DNA of 11,946 bases from an uncultured Porphyromonas sp. (GCA_946222055.1 CAMIEW010000005.1:1-11946), one strand, 5' to 3'; shown: positions 1 to 6,987, numbered from the stretch's first letter. Numbers and translations: made by a program. Notes: generated by a model not told the origin, from the sequence alone.

Positions 1-1062
1 GACCTTAGGAGCCTTGGTTACAGAGGTGGAGGACAGGTTTCAATTCACGCACCCGCGAGGGGTGCGACACGATGCCCGGCGTAAGCTCGACGACACAGTC
101 ACGTTTCAATTCACGCACCCGCGAGGGGTGCGACGCCTTCTTCTACGGACGATCCAAGTATGTCCTACTGTTTCAATTCACGCACCCACGAGAGGTGCGA
201 CAAAAACATAGAGAGTAGCTATAGGTCCGTACGAAGTTTCAATTCACGCACCCACGAGGGGTGCGACGAGAGATCGCCCGGGTGGACAAACTACTCGGGG
301 AGTTTCAATTCACGCACCCACGAGGGGTGCGACCTGACGGCAAGGGACGCCGTCAACCTGTTTACCGTTTCAATTCACGCACCCACGAGGGGTGCGACTA
401 CAGCTCCCGGATCTTTCCTACTCAAACCTCCGTTTCAATTCACGCACCCACGAGGGGTGCGACCAAGGGATGGGAGCAACACGATGCCGACGATAAGGTT
501 TCAATTCACGCACCCACGAGGGGTGCGACTACAGTCAGCCGCCTGTGCAGTCAGGCCGAGGGTGTTTCAATTCACGCACCCACGAGGGGTGCGACTCGCA
601 CGCACGCGGACTGGCAATTTTACTCTCGGGGTTTCAATTCACGCACCCACGAGGGGTGCGACTAAGTAGCTTTAAGTCGGCTAAGTCCCAGAGGTTTGTT
701 TCAATTCACGCACCCACGAGGGGTGCGACTGGCAAAGGGGTACCGCCCTCCTCCTCCACGTCAGTTTCAATTCACGCACCCGCGAGGGGTGCGACGGGAG
801 GATGAGCGCAACTGGGTCAAGTGCAACCCGTTTCAATTCACGCACCCGCGAGGGGTGCGACTCGTAGTCCTCGCTCTGATAGTCGCCACCGGGGTAGTTT
901 CAATTCACGCACCCGCGAGGGGTGCGACAACCACTATGTAAAACAGCGGTGTGTGTAATTATGTTTCAATTCACGCACCCGCGAGGGGTGCGACCCTAAA
1001 TGGCTCAACATATATGTTCCTTGCGGACATGTTTCAATTCACGCACCCGCGAGGGGTGCGAC
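1..1062 (-). CRISPR. Type I-C CRISPR array, 16 full repeats, continuing past the left edge
   Basis: Sixteen complete 32-bp repeats start at 37, 103, 170, 236, 302, 367, 432, 498, 564, 631, 698, 764, 830, 897, 963 and 1031. Spacers are 33-36 bp. The first bases of the window (GAC) fit the last three bases of another repeat, followed by a 33-bp spacer (4-36), so the array extends leftward. On the minus strand the repeat begins GTCGCACCCC and ends GTGAATTGAAAC, the usual I-C form, with a 7-bp stem (CGCACCC/GGGTGCG) around a 5-nt loop. The crRNA is therefore transcribed leftward, in the direction of the cas genes, and the youngest spacers lie near 1062. One loop position varies in blocks: plus-strand G in repeats 1-2 and 12-16, A in repeats 3-11. 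Repeat 3 has one further change. Spacer targets cannot be judged from this sequence. Confidence 0.99.
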
Positions 1063-1248
1063 TGCAGGTGTGGGGAGACGGCTGTGGAGCTGCCTCTACA
1101 GACCTGCTTTAGCGAAGGTACTCAAATTATCCCTTCTATCCGGTGACGCGAGCACCTAAATCCTTATAATCGTATGTCTATGAGCGCTTGCGAGTGTCTC
1201 GCTAATAGTTGATCGCTTCACCCTCGCAGGCTACGATCAGCCCTCCGG
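1063..1248 (-). promoter_or_regulatory. CRISPR leader between cas2 and the array
   Basis: This 186-bp non-coding stretch lies between the cas2 stop codon and the first (leader-proximal) repeat, where type I-C systems keep the leader. It should hold the pre-crRNA promoter and the signals that direct Cas1-Cas2 integration. On the minus strand ATAATTTG (1123-1130) weakly resembles a Bacteroidota -7 element, but its spacing differs from TAnnTTTG and no clear -33 box is seen, so no promoter is assigned. A small dyad, GCGAG-TGT-CTCGC (1190-1202), is also present. The role is inferred from position and repeat orientation; the exact promoter is unknown. Confidence 0.75.
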
Positions 1249-1539
1249 TCAGATGATCAGCTCTCCCTCCGCCTCGTAACTTGTCTTCCTCCCATAGCTC
1301 TCTATGTGGGTCTTGTAGTCCTTCCCAAGATGATAGATCCGCAGGCTATCCCGTGTCTCATCAATGATGCCGATCAGCTTCTCTACGAGGAGTGCCTTCT
1401 GAGCTGGGTCTACCAGACACTCAAAGACTGAGTTTTGTACTCTCTGACCATAGTCTTGGCAGGTCTTTGCCACTTGGCGAAGTCTCCTCCGTCCCGCAGC
1501 ATCTGTGGTGCTGACATCGTATGTGATAAGGATATACGT
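1249..1539 (-). CDS. cas2: CRISPR-associated endonuclease Cas2 (non-canonical start, ACG)
   Basis: Cas2 is the dimeric core of the Cas1-Cas2 integrase that inserts new spacers. The reading frame gives TYILITYDVSTTDAAG at its start, matching the first beta strand of Cas2 with the conserved Asp (residue 8, in YDV), then GQRVQNSVFEC and a C-terminal GELII. From the ACG at 1537-1539 the protein is 96 residues, the usual Cas2 length. There is no ATG, GTG or TTG in the first 22 codons, and an in-frame TGA lies four codons upstream of ACG. The first standard start is a GTG at 1471-1473 giving 74 residues, which would remove strand 1 and the metal-binding Asp. The cas1 stop codon is 4 bp upstream of ACG, so translation may be coupled to cas1. 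The identity is certain. The start is uncertain: it could be a true ACG start, a frameshift from cas1, a sequence error (ACG for ATG) or a damaged gene. Confidence 0.9.
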   Translation of the reverse strand, partial: TYILITYDVSTTDAAGRRRLRQVAKTCQDYGQRVQNSVFECLVDPAQKALLVEKLIGIIDETRDSLRIYHLGKDYKTHIESYGRKTSYEAEGELII

Positions 1540-1543
1540 AGGC

Positions 1544-2572
1544 TTAGGTCATGAGGAAGGCGGGGTAATCATCGATCTCACCTCGCAGATATCTTGCGAG
1601 GAGCGTCGCCTGAATGTATGGCAGCAGACCGATCGGCATCCTCTCCCCGAGATAGGGGTGAGTGATCTCTGTCCGCTTACGCTTCTGCCACTCAGTGAGC
1701 AGCTCCTTCCGCTTCTCATCCTTGAGGAGATACCCATTCTCCCCCTGTACGATAAAGTCCCAGGGGGCTACCTGCCGGTTATTGATCAAGGAAAGGACAA
1801 ATCGGTCCACAAGGTAGACCCTCATCTCCTCCATAAGGTCTAGCGCCAGTGAAGGTCTGCCGGGTCTGTCGCTATGGAGAAATCCCACATAAGGATCCAG
1901 CCCAACCGTCTCGAGGGCGCTCCTCACGTCGGAGGCGAGAAGGGTGTAGAAAAAGGAGAGCAGGGCGTTCACCTCATCCTTAGGTGGTCGCTTGCTTCTC
2001 TCGCTAAAGGTAAATCGGTTATTTAGAATAAGATGACGGAAGACCCCAAAGTATAGTCGGGCAGCATTGCCCTCAGCCCCCATAATCGAGTCTCGGGAAG
2101 TCAGCCGAGGAAGGTCCGATACAGTCTTGCGCAGCTCGTGCAGGACACGACGAAGCTCCTCGAGCGTCTCTCCCTCAGGCTTGTGATCTCTGCAGAAGCG
2201 CGACAGAGCCGCACGACCATTGTAGATCTTGCCCGCAATGAATCGAGACGCTATGTGCGCAGCGCTCCCCTCATCGTCCGCCACACGATACTGGGCTCGT
2301 CGTAGCAGCACATTTCCCCTTACCGGTCCGGAGATGGAGGCGATGAATTGACCGTGAGGGGTCAGGAAAGAGAGGGCTACATGGTTGTCCACACAGAGTT
2401 TCATCACCCCGGGTGATGCGCCCATGTAATTGAAGCAGACAATGCTCTCCAGATTCATGATCGGGATCCGGAAGGTTTCCTTGTCTTCCCTAAGGATCAC
2501 CACATTGAGCCCATCCTTGCGGATATAGACGTCAGGGGTGAGTACGTAAAGGGTATTTAGGAGAGGTCTCAT
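1544..2572 (-). CDS. cas1: CRISPR-associated integrase Cas1 (type I-C)
   Basis: This 342-residue protein is the catalytic subunit of the spacer-acquisition complex. It makes the staggered transesterifications that join prespacer DNA to the leader-proximal repeat. The N-terminal beta domain (about residues 1-85, beginning RPLLNTLYVLTPDVYIRKDG) and the alpha-helical catalytic domain are both complete. The metal ligands are recognisable as Glu167 in MGAEGNAARLYF, His233 in GFLHSDRPGRPSLALDL, and Asp245 or Glu248 just after it. The start ATG overlaps the cas4 stop by four bases (ATGA), so translation is probably coupled. The C-terminus ends PAFLMT with TAA at 1544-1546, 4 bp before the cas2 frame. 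Length and motifs are normal for I-C Cas1, and nothing suggests inactivation. Confidence 0.98.
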   Translation of the reverse strand: MRPLLNTLYVLTPDVYIRKDGLNVVILREDKETFRIPIMNLESIVCFNYMGASPGVMKLCVDNHVALSFLTPHGQFIASISGPVRGNVLLRRAQYRVADDEGSAAHIASRFIAGKIYNGRAALSRFCRDHKPEGETLEELRRVLHELRKTVSDLPRLTSRDSIMGAEGNAARLYFGVFRHLILNNRFTFSERSKRPPKDEVNALLSFFYTLLASDVRSALETVGLDPYVGFLHSDRPGRPSLALDLMEEMRVYLVDRFVLSLINNRQVAPWDFIVQGENGYLLKDEKRKELLTEWQKRKRTEITHPYLGERMPIGLLPYIQATLLARYLRGEIDDYPAFLMT

Positions 2573-3252
2573 GAGAGGTGGATATGGTGAGTGTGGTAGT
2601 AGGTGCGTACATCGGTCCGCTGTGATAGCTCAGGTAGGCAGAGATCGCGAAGAGAGCATCGCCGACACCTCTGGTCATAGATAGGCGGAGCGGTGCCTCC
2701 CACCTCTGTGAGCCGATGCATCTCCCTCACCGTCTCTACCAGCTCTGACCTCAGGGTCTCAGTGAGTGGCACCTTGAGTCGATGCTTGGTCTCTCCATAG
2801 TAGAGGTGGCCGATCGGTATGGTGATGTCATACATCTCCTCCAGGCAGAGAGCCTCGGCGCAGAGCTGCAGCTTGTCTGCATTGTGTCTCTTGGGTCGAC
2901 CCCTCTTGTACTCCACCGGTGTTGCCTGCCATCGACCCGGGTAGCGAGGGTGACGGAGGTAGGTCTCCCCCACGGTTGGGGTCAGCTCCACGATGTCGGA
3001 GACTCCATAGAGTCCCAGCCTGTGTGAGACAATAGGTACACTCCTCAGGGTGATCGACTCCCCTCTCTGCTGTGGTAGATCGGGGTCGTCGACGCGATGA
3101 TGGAGGATCTGCCCGAGGGCTGTGAGGTCATTGTCCTGCCACTCCATCTCCATATGGATCAGCTGCCACTGCCGGGGGCAGAAGACATAGTGCTGGATGG
3201 CGGAGATCATTAGGCAGTCCTCGTCGGAGTAGAGGGAGGTGGGTGAGTGCAT
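2569..3252 (-). CDS. cas4: CRISPR-associated exonuclease Cas4 (type I-C)
   Basis: Cas4 is a RecB-family nuclease with an iron-sulfur cluster. In type I-C it joins Cas1-Cas2 and trims prespacers so that they carry the right PAM end. The 227-residue product has the expected four cysteines: Cys25 (FCPRQW) and Cys196, Cys199 and Cys205 (RCRRCSLRDLC). It also has the nuclease residues His51, Asp86 (GVSDIVEL), Glu114 and Lys116 (VEYKRG), with QLCAEALCLEE (Gln129) after them. The ATG at 3252 lacks a clear ribosome binding site. An internal Met15 (LMISAIQHY) is possible, but residues 7-12 (LYSDED) already look like the usual Cas4 N-terminus, so the longer start is preferred. The gene opens the adaptation module: 237 bp of non-coding DNA separate it from cas7, and it overlaps cas1 by 4 bp. 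Confidence 0.97.
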   Translation of the reverse strand: MHSPTSLYSDEDCLMISAIQHYVFCPRQWQLIHMEMEWQDNDLTALGQILHHRVDDPDLPQQRGESITLRSVPIVSHRLGLYGVSDIVELTPTVGETYLRHPRYPGRWQATPVEYKRGRPKRHNADKLQLCAEALCLEEMYDITIPIGHLYYGETKHRLKVPLTETLRSELVETVREMHRLTEVGGTAPPIYDQRCRRCSLRDLCLPELSQRTDVRTYYHTHHIHLS

Positions 3253-3289
3253 CTGGGGACTAAGTGTAATGGGCTGTGGCTGAGTGGCA

Positions 3290-3377
3290 ATTCTTTTACC
3301 GGTATTAGTGAAGTCTATTACCGGTAAAAGAAATATCTAATACCGGTAATAGCCGAAACTAATACCAATATTAGTCT
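3290..3377. repeat. Four imperfect palindromes at an exact 22-bp period (cluster U)
   Basis: Four units resemble the dyad ACTAATACC|GGTATTAGT. Their centres lie between bases 3300/3301, 3322/3323, 3344/3345 and 3366/3367, exactly 22 bp apart. Units 1-3 share the core TACCGGTA; unit 4 is ACTAATACCAATATTAGT. Units 1 and 2 (3293-3308 and 3315-3330) are also inverted copies of each other with one mismatch, so they could form a 16-bp stem with a 6-nt loop. The cluster lies upstream of cas4. A related cluster with the same period is at 11747-11832. A spacing of two helical turns would suit regulator binding on one DNA face; a minisatellite or MITE-like element is the alternative. Confidence 0.85.
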
Positions 3378-3390
3378 GAGCGGGCCAACA

Positions 3391-3456
3391 GAAAAATTAG
3401 ACACCCCTTGCGCGATCCTTCCAGGTGTGAGTGGAGATGGGAGTGCAGGGGGTGTC
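3391..3456 (-). terminator. Possible terminator after cas7
   Basis: On the minus strand, 33 nt beyond the cas7 stop, GACACCCC (3449-3456) pairs with GGGGTGTC (3400-3407). A TGC/GCA extension follows inside the stem after one mismatch. The stem is followed directly by TAATTTTTC, a T-rich run as expected for intrinsic termination. The loop is long (about 33 nt), which weakens the case. If it works, the cas3-cas5-cas8-cas7 transcript would end or attenuate here, and cas4-cas1-cas2 would need their own promoter. Confidence 0.45.
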
Positions 3457-3489
3457 ATAGTTGGTCGTCAGTAATTAGTGGAGTGGGCT

Positions 3490-4395
3490 TTACTTGGCAT
3501 CTATCTCACGGATCAGAGTGACGCCCTCCGGCATATTGCTGTCATCAATAGTCACTCTGTAGTCGGCGAAGGACCTCGGGAGGTCAGACTGTCTCTCCAC
3601 CCTGATCCTGTCGAAGAGCTCCTGTGCCGAGGCATTGCCCAGCCTAGAGTCGTGGCGGAAGATATAGAGACCTCTCGGTCCCATCAGTCCGCGAGAGGAG
3701 GAGCGATCGACGTCAAACATCCGGTGGAGTGCCTCCCAGAAGAGTGCCAGGTCGTCCTCGGTAAATCCTGTCTTCTGTGCGAAAGCGGGGGTGACGAAGC
3801 CGTGGCAGAGATAAAGTCCGTAAGGCACCGTCGCCTTGCGCCCCATAGTACGGTTTCCACCGCCATCATCTGCGGACTCGTTTGTCTTAGCCTCCTTTGC
3901 ATCGGTAGCTGCCATACGCGTGATGGTATGCTCGCTGGAGGTGATGGGGTCGATGGACCGGGAGAAGGTCATCTGTACCGCTCCACGGACCTGACCGGCA
4001 TTCGCTCCGGTGGTGAGGACGGCGCCGAAGGTGCGGATGTCGTAGTATCTCCGGCACATGATCTCCTGGGACTTTTGCCGGTCTTGTGCGTTCTTCGTCT
4101 GCTTGTCCTCGGTAACCTGCTTGACCGCATCTGCGATGGCGTCATTGAGGATCGCATTCTCCATCACAAAGATGTCGTGTGCGCCGTCTCTCAGCTCCTC
4201 GCGCTCCTCGGAGGCAAGGAGGACATAGTTACGGACCTTGCGCTTGAGGCAGACGTCGGTGACCAGTCCGTGACCGGTCTCGATGTCGATCCGAGGGAGG
4301 TTGCCGGTGTCGGGATCACCATTGGGGTTGCCGTCCGTGACGTCAAAGAGGTAGACGAAGTCGTACCTGTTTTTTACTGGTTCTTTCGTTGACAT
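3490..4395 (-). CDS. cas7: Cascade backbone subunit Cas7c (Csd2 family)
   Basis: Cas7 forms the helical backbone of the I-C surveillance complex, with several copies binding along the crRNA spacer and its DNA target. The 301-residue product begins with the typical Csd2 N-terminus: NRYDFVYLFDVTDGNPNGDP, then GHGLVTDVCLKRKVRNYV (about residues 9-57). The central RRYYDIRTFGAVL (about 114-126) and VRGAVQMTFSRSIDPI (about 136-151) are also family-typical, as is the RTMGRKATVPYGLYLCHGF stretch after a Gly-rich segment. The C-terminal SSSRGLMGPRGLYIFRHDS region is intact. The start codon follows the cas8c stop by five bases. It is the last gene of the interference group before the 237-bp gap to cas4. 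Confidence 0.98.
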   Translation of the reverse strand: MSTKEPVKNRYDFVYLFDVTDGNPNGDPDTGNLPRIDIETGHGLVTDVCLKRKVRNYVLLASEEREELRDGAHDIFVMENAILNDAIADAVKQVTEDKQTKNAQDRQKSQEIMCRRYYDIRTFGAVLTTGANAGQVRGAVQMTFSRSIDPITSSEHTITRMAATDAKEAKTNESADDGGGNRTMGRKATVPYGLYLCHGFVTPAFAQKTGFTEDDLALFWEALHRMFDVDRSSSRGLMGPRGLYIFRHDSRLGNASAQELFDRIRVERQSDLPRSFADYRVTIDDSNMPEGVTLIREIDAK

Positions 4396-4400
4396 AATGA

Positions 4401-4805
4401 TTAGTCTTCTGATGATGAGTTATTATCTATTGCTTCTCTCTCTTCCTTGGATGAGTAGTGGTACTGCTTCTGGTGGTAGTAGCCGAGGCTGAAGAATCCC
4501 TGCTCCTCCAGTGTGAAGTGCGTGGGATAGGGGGACTCATCACCGCCCAGTAATGCCATGATCTCGTCCAGCTGCTTGGCACAGATGGTGTAGAGGGCGG
4601 GATTATCCCGCTTCGCCTTCTTCTGGTGGTGTATGGAGAGCCTGATGAGGTATGGGAAGACAGCTGCCGGAGAGGTCATGGCGTTGCCGAAGTAGCTGTC
4701 GGTGATGGTCGCCTTACTATTGGCGATCTGCTGGAGAGACTCGAGTACGGCGAAGAGCCGTCCGGCGAGATATCCCTTGTTGGTTTGTTTTTTGTCGAGT
4801 GACAT
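4401..4805 (-). CDS. cas11c: Probable small subunit Cas11c from an internal start in cas8c
   Basis: Type I-C systems are known to make their small subunit Cas11c by separate translation from within cas8c; it lines the complex between Cas8 and the target strands. Here an in-frame ATG (4803-4805, codon 485 of cas8c) begins MSLDKKQTNKGYLAGR and would give a 134-residue, mostly helical C-terminal product. That is about the expected size, and it starts just before the GRLFAVLE motif where the small-subunit domain begins. The bases before it are AT-rich with GAAGAAAA about 11 nt upstream of the ATG, resembling the weak initiation regions of its neighbours, such as cas7 (ATTATGTC). The internal start is inferred from family knowledge and position and has not been proven for this species. 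Confidence 0.6.
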   Translation of the reverse strand: MSLDKKQTNKGYLAGRLFAVLESLQQIANSKATITDSYFGNAMTSPAAVFPYLIRLSIHHQKKAKRDNPALYTICAKQLDEIMALLGGDESPYPTHFTLEEQGFFSLGYYHQKQYHYSSKEEREAIDNNSSSED

Positions 4806-6257
4806 AGTGATGATATTTTCTTCTGTATGATGCTTGTACCGGTAGTCTCTATTGATATAGCCCTTGATGTAGGCAGCACGCAGCTCGGAGACGTTTCGCT
4901 CAGCCTTGATGCGCTGTAAGCAGGAGGCGTAGAGATCCGCTGGGTAGGGCGCTCCGGTAGTGATGCTCCTGACGAGTGCCTCGATGGGGCGCTTGGGCCA
5001 CTTGTCCGCCTTGAGGGCAGCCGGCATGAGTGCCCCGACGAGTGCGTAGAGAGAGGGTATGGCAGGGTCATCGTCCATCCTCTTCACCTCTCTCCCATAG
5101 ATCTTGAGGTCCTCGAGGTGCTGGAGAGTATGGGCAAAGATCTCCCGTATCGTACCCTCGACGAAGAGCTTGACTGATATCCGACCTCTCCCCGGCTCCA
5201 GGGCGAGGAGGTAAAAGCGCTCTTCTGACTCTCGCTGTGGTAGTGCATTCTTATCTCCTCTAATGGCTCGAAGGGTGCTCAGCACCTTCTTGCACTTTGC
5301 TCGGTCAATCTGTAAGGGAGTTTTCCCCTTGCCCTTAGTGGGCTTTCTCTTCTTCCCGTTATCCTCCTTAGGTGCTAAAGGGGGGCTAAATGTGGCTGAC
5401 TTGAAGTCGCCTGCCAGCTTGTCCTCGTCTGCATGGCTGGTCCAGAAGACATAGGTGATGCCGGCGAGGAAGTAATTGGTGTCCTTGCCTTTACCGAGCA
5501 GATCGTTGAGTGCACTGGCGTATCCCTCTGCAGCTTGCGGTGAGACAGGGGCATTGTATGCCTGAGACTTGCCATATGAGTCGTATCCGCAATTGACCTG
5601 AAAATTGACGAGCGAGAGTGGCATCCCGCTCAGCTTGATCCCCGGGTGAAGCCTAGAGATGGGCCCCTTGTGTCCTGTGATCAGGCAGACAGCCTCCTCA
5701 CCATCAGTCTGACCAGCGTAGTAGTGAGCGCTCTGGTAGTCCTTGAGATCCTGTTCACTGGTGACGAGTCTGTCACTGTCGCCGGGAGAAGAGACACAGA
5801 AGGTCATGTTTGCTCCCGGCTTCTTGGTGATGGCGGCTACCTGATCTTCGTCCTGTGTGATCCTGAGGTACTCCTCTTTGTCGTAGAAGGCTTTCACCGC
5901 CTGGAAGACCGAGTTGGATGGAAACTTCTCGGCAAACTGCCTGACTTGCTCCACAAAGGCATCCATCTGTCTCCTTGACTTGGCACGCTCTTTATCGGTG
6001 TCTTTCTTGGCGAGACCCAGCACATAACCATAGTGATCCCAGAAGAGATTGGGAGACACCCCGGATGTCCTGGTCACGGGTGTGGGGATCATATAAGGCT
6101 TACCCTTATCCTTGGGCTCTCTATCGAGCCCTTCCATTGATACGAAGTTGCCAGCTAGATCGATCACGATGATGAGGGGGATCTCCTTCCAGACAAAGCC
6201 ATCCGGAAGCTTCTCTCCCAGTGCTTTGTCCCGCTCGTATAGTGACTGTAGTATCAT
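4401..6257 (-). CDS. cas8c: Cascade large subunit Cas8c (Csd1 family)
   Basis: Cas8c is the large subunit of I-C Cascade. It recognises the PAM, helps open the target duplex and recruits Cas3. The 618-residue length is normal for Csd1. Family-like stretches include an N-terminal IIVIDLAGNFVSMEGL, PVTRTSGVSPNLFWDHYGYV (about residues 59-78), CLITGHKGPISRLHPGIKL in the middle, VNFQVNCGYDSYGKSQAYN, and a C-terminal GYLAGRLFAVLESLQQ helical region. A Lys-rich linker (KKRKPTKGKGKT, near residues 307-318) is visible. The gene starts inside the cas5c stop (4-bp ATGA overlap) and ends 5 bp before cas7. Its 3' end probably also encodes the small subunit Cas11c from an internal start. Confidence 0.97.
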   Translation of the reverse strand: MILQSLYERDKALGEKLPDGFVWKEIPLIIVIDLAGNFVSMEGLDREPKDKGKPYMIPTPVTRTSGVSPNLFWDHYGYVLGLAKKDTDKERAKSRRQMDAFVEQVRQFAEKFPSNSVFQAVKAFYDKEEYLRITQDEDQVAAITKKPGANMTFCVSSPGDSDRLVTSEQDLKDYQSAHYYAGQTDGEEAVCLITGHKGPISRLHPGIKLSGMPLSLVNFQVNCGYDSYGKSQAYNAPVSPQAAEGYASALNDLLGKGKDTNYFLAGITYVFWTSHADEDKLAGDFKSATFSPPLAPKEDNGKKRKPTKGKGKTPLQIDRAKCKKVLSTLRAIRGDKNALPQRESEERFYLLALEPGRGRISVKLFVEGTIREIFAHTLQHLEDLKIYGREVKRMDDDPAIPSLYALVGALMPAALKADKWPKRPIEALVRSITTGAPYPADLYASCLQRIKAERNVSELRAAYIKGYINRDYRYKHHTEENIITMSLDKKQTNKGYLAGRLFAVLESLQQIANSKATITDSYFGNAMTSPAAVFPYLIRLSIHHQKKAKRDNPALYTICAKQLDEIMALLGGDESPYPTHFTLEEQGFFSLGYYHQKQYHYSSKEEREAIDNNSSSED

Positions 6258-6955
6258 CGCAGTATCTCTTCGCTATTGGGCTCCGGGACCTCGATCACAC
6301 CGTGATCCATCCGGGCGCGGAAAAACATCGCTTCGGGGCTCTTCGGGTTGCTCTCAAAGTCCATATCATACAGCATCAGCCCGAGGTCCCGAGTCTCATC
6401 TATGCCTTCGCTATGAGGGGCGTCAGGTATGTAACTGAAGTGGCAGCTGAACTCTCGGCACCCTAAGTAGGGCATCGTGAAGCACTGTCCCTTAGAGGCG
6501 CGGCGCTCAAACATCCCCTGGTACTTGCCGGGGCACTCGGACTGCTTCTCGGCCTCGCTCCGTGACTCAAAGTCACGCCTCTCCTCCTCGGAACGGTCGG
6601 AAACGGGGATGAAGACCTGCCGCGCAAAGATCCTGTACTCTACGTCCCTGAGGATGTAGGAGGTCCTCTGCTGACGGGCTTCTTCGATAAGTATCTCTTT
6701 GCCACCGGGTCGTGCCAGAGCTCCCACCTCGTTGCGCTTGACGGAGATGTGTCTGATCGGCTTACGCACTTCGATGCGGCTCACCTCCCAGCGTATGGCA
6801 GGCTTCCAGAGGATGGCTTGGAAGATATTGCGTGCAGCCGAGGGGGTGATCACGTCATAGCTGACGCGCTCCACCTTCAGCTCCGGCCGGGTAAAGCAGG
6901 CGAAGTCCCCACTCAGCTCGAGGCAATACTCCTTGGACATTGGTTTTTCTGTCAT
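6254..6955 (-). CDS. cas5c: Cascade subunit and pre-crRNA nuclease Cas5c (Cas5d)
   Basis: In I-C systems Cas5 replaces Cas6: it cuts the repeat hairpin and stays bound to the crRNA 5' handle. The 233-residue protein shows the family pattern GDFACFTRPELKVERVSYDV (16-35), TPSAARNIFQAILWKPAIRW (37-56), RQQRTSYILRDVEY, KGQCFTMPYLGCREF (155-169) and RDLGLMLYDMDF (189-200). Of the catalytic Tyr-Lys-His set described for Bacillus halodurans Cas5d (Y46, K116, H117), only the Lys appears kept (Lys144 in PGKYQGMF). The His position is Tyr145, and the Tyr position before WKP is Leu49. Cutting may still occur with other residues. The ATG at 6955 follows an AT-rich stretch without a clear Shine-Dalgarno sequence, 32 bp after cas3, and the stop overlaps the cas8c start by 4 bp. 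Confidence 0.96.
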   Translation of the reverse strand: MTEKPMSKEYCLELSGDFACFTRPELKVERVSYDVITPSAARNIFQAILWKPAIRWEVSRIEVRKPIRHISVKRNEVGALARPGGKEILIEEARQQRTSYILRDVEYRIFARQVFIPVSDRSEEERRDFESRSEAEKQSECPGKYQGMFERRASKGQCFTMPYLGCREFSCHFSYIPDAPHSEGIDETRDLGLMLYDMDFESNPKSPEAMFFRARMDHGVIEVPEPNSEEILR

Positions 6956-6987
6956 AGATAGTAATATTGTGATTAGTAGTTATGCTC

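Noticed and set aside
14..941. Overlapping plus-strand reading frames in the CRISPR array coding for repeated FQFTHPRGVR, VSIHAPTRGAT and FNSRTHEGCD peptides
   Set aside because: The repeat has no stop codon on the plus strand, and repeat plus spacer is often close to a multiple of three, so the frames are by-products of the array.
1063..1248. A tracrRNA-like anti-repeat in the leader
   Set aside because: No stretch complementary to the repeat was seen, and type I-C does not use a tracrRNA.
1249..1473. A 74-residue Cas2 starting at GTG
   Set aside because: It lacks the first beta strand and conserved Asp that are encoded in frame just upstream. The AGGAG before this GTG lies within coding sequence for the conserved GRRRLRQ region.
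3478..4392. A 304-residue plus-strand frame opposite cas7
   Set aside because: It is almost exactly antisense to a clear Csd2 gene and its composition looks like a complement of that coding sequence. The same holds for the 245-residue frame opposite the peptidase gene (9491-10228).
4837..4844. TACCGGTA core within cas8c, close to the cas11c start
   Set aside because: Only the 8-base core matches. There are no flanking dyad arms and no 22-bp phased neighbours, so it is most likely codon-driven chance.
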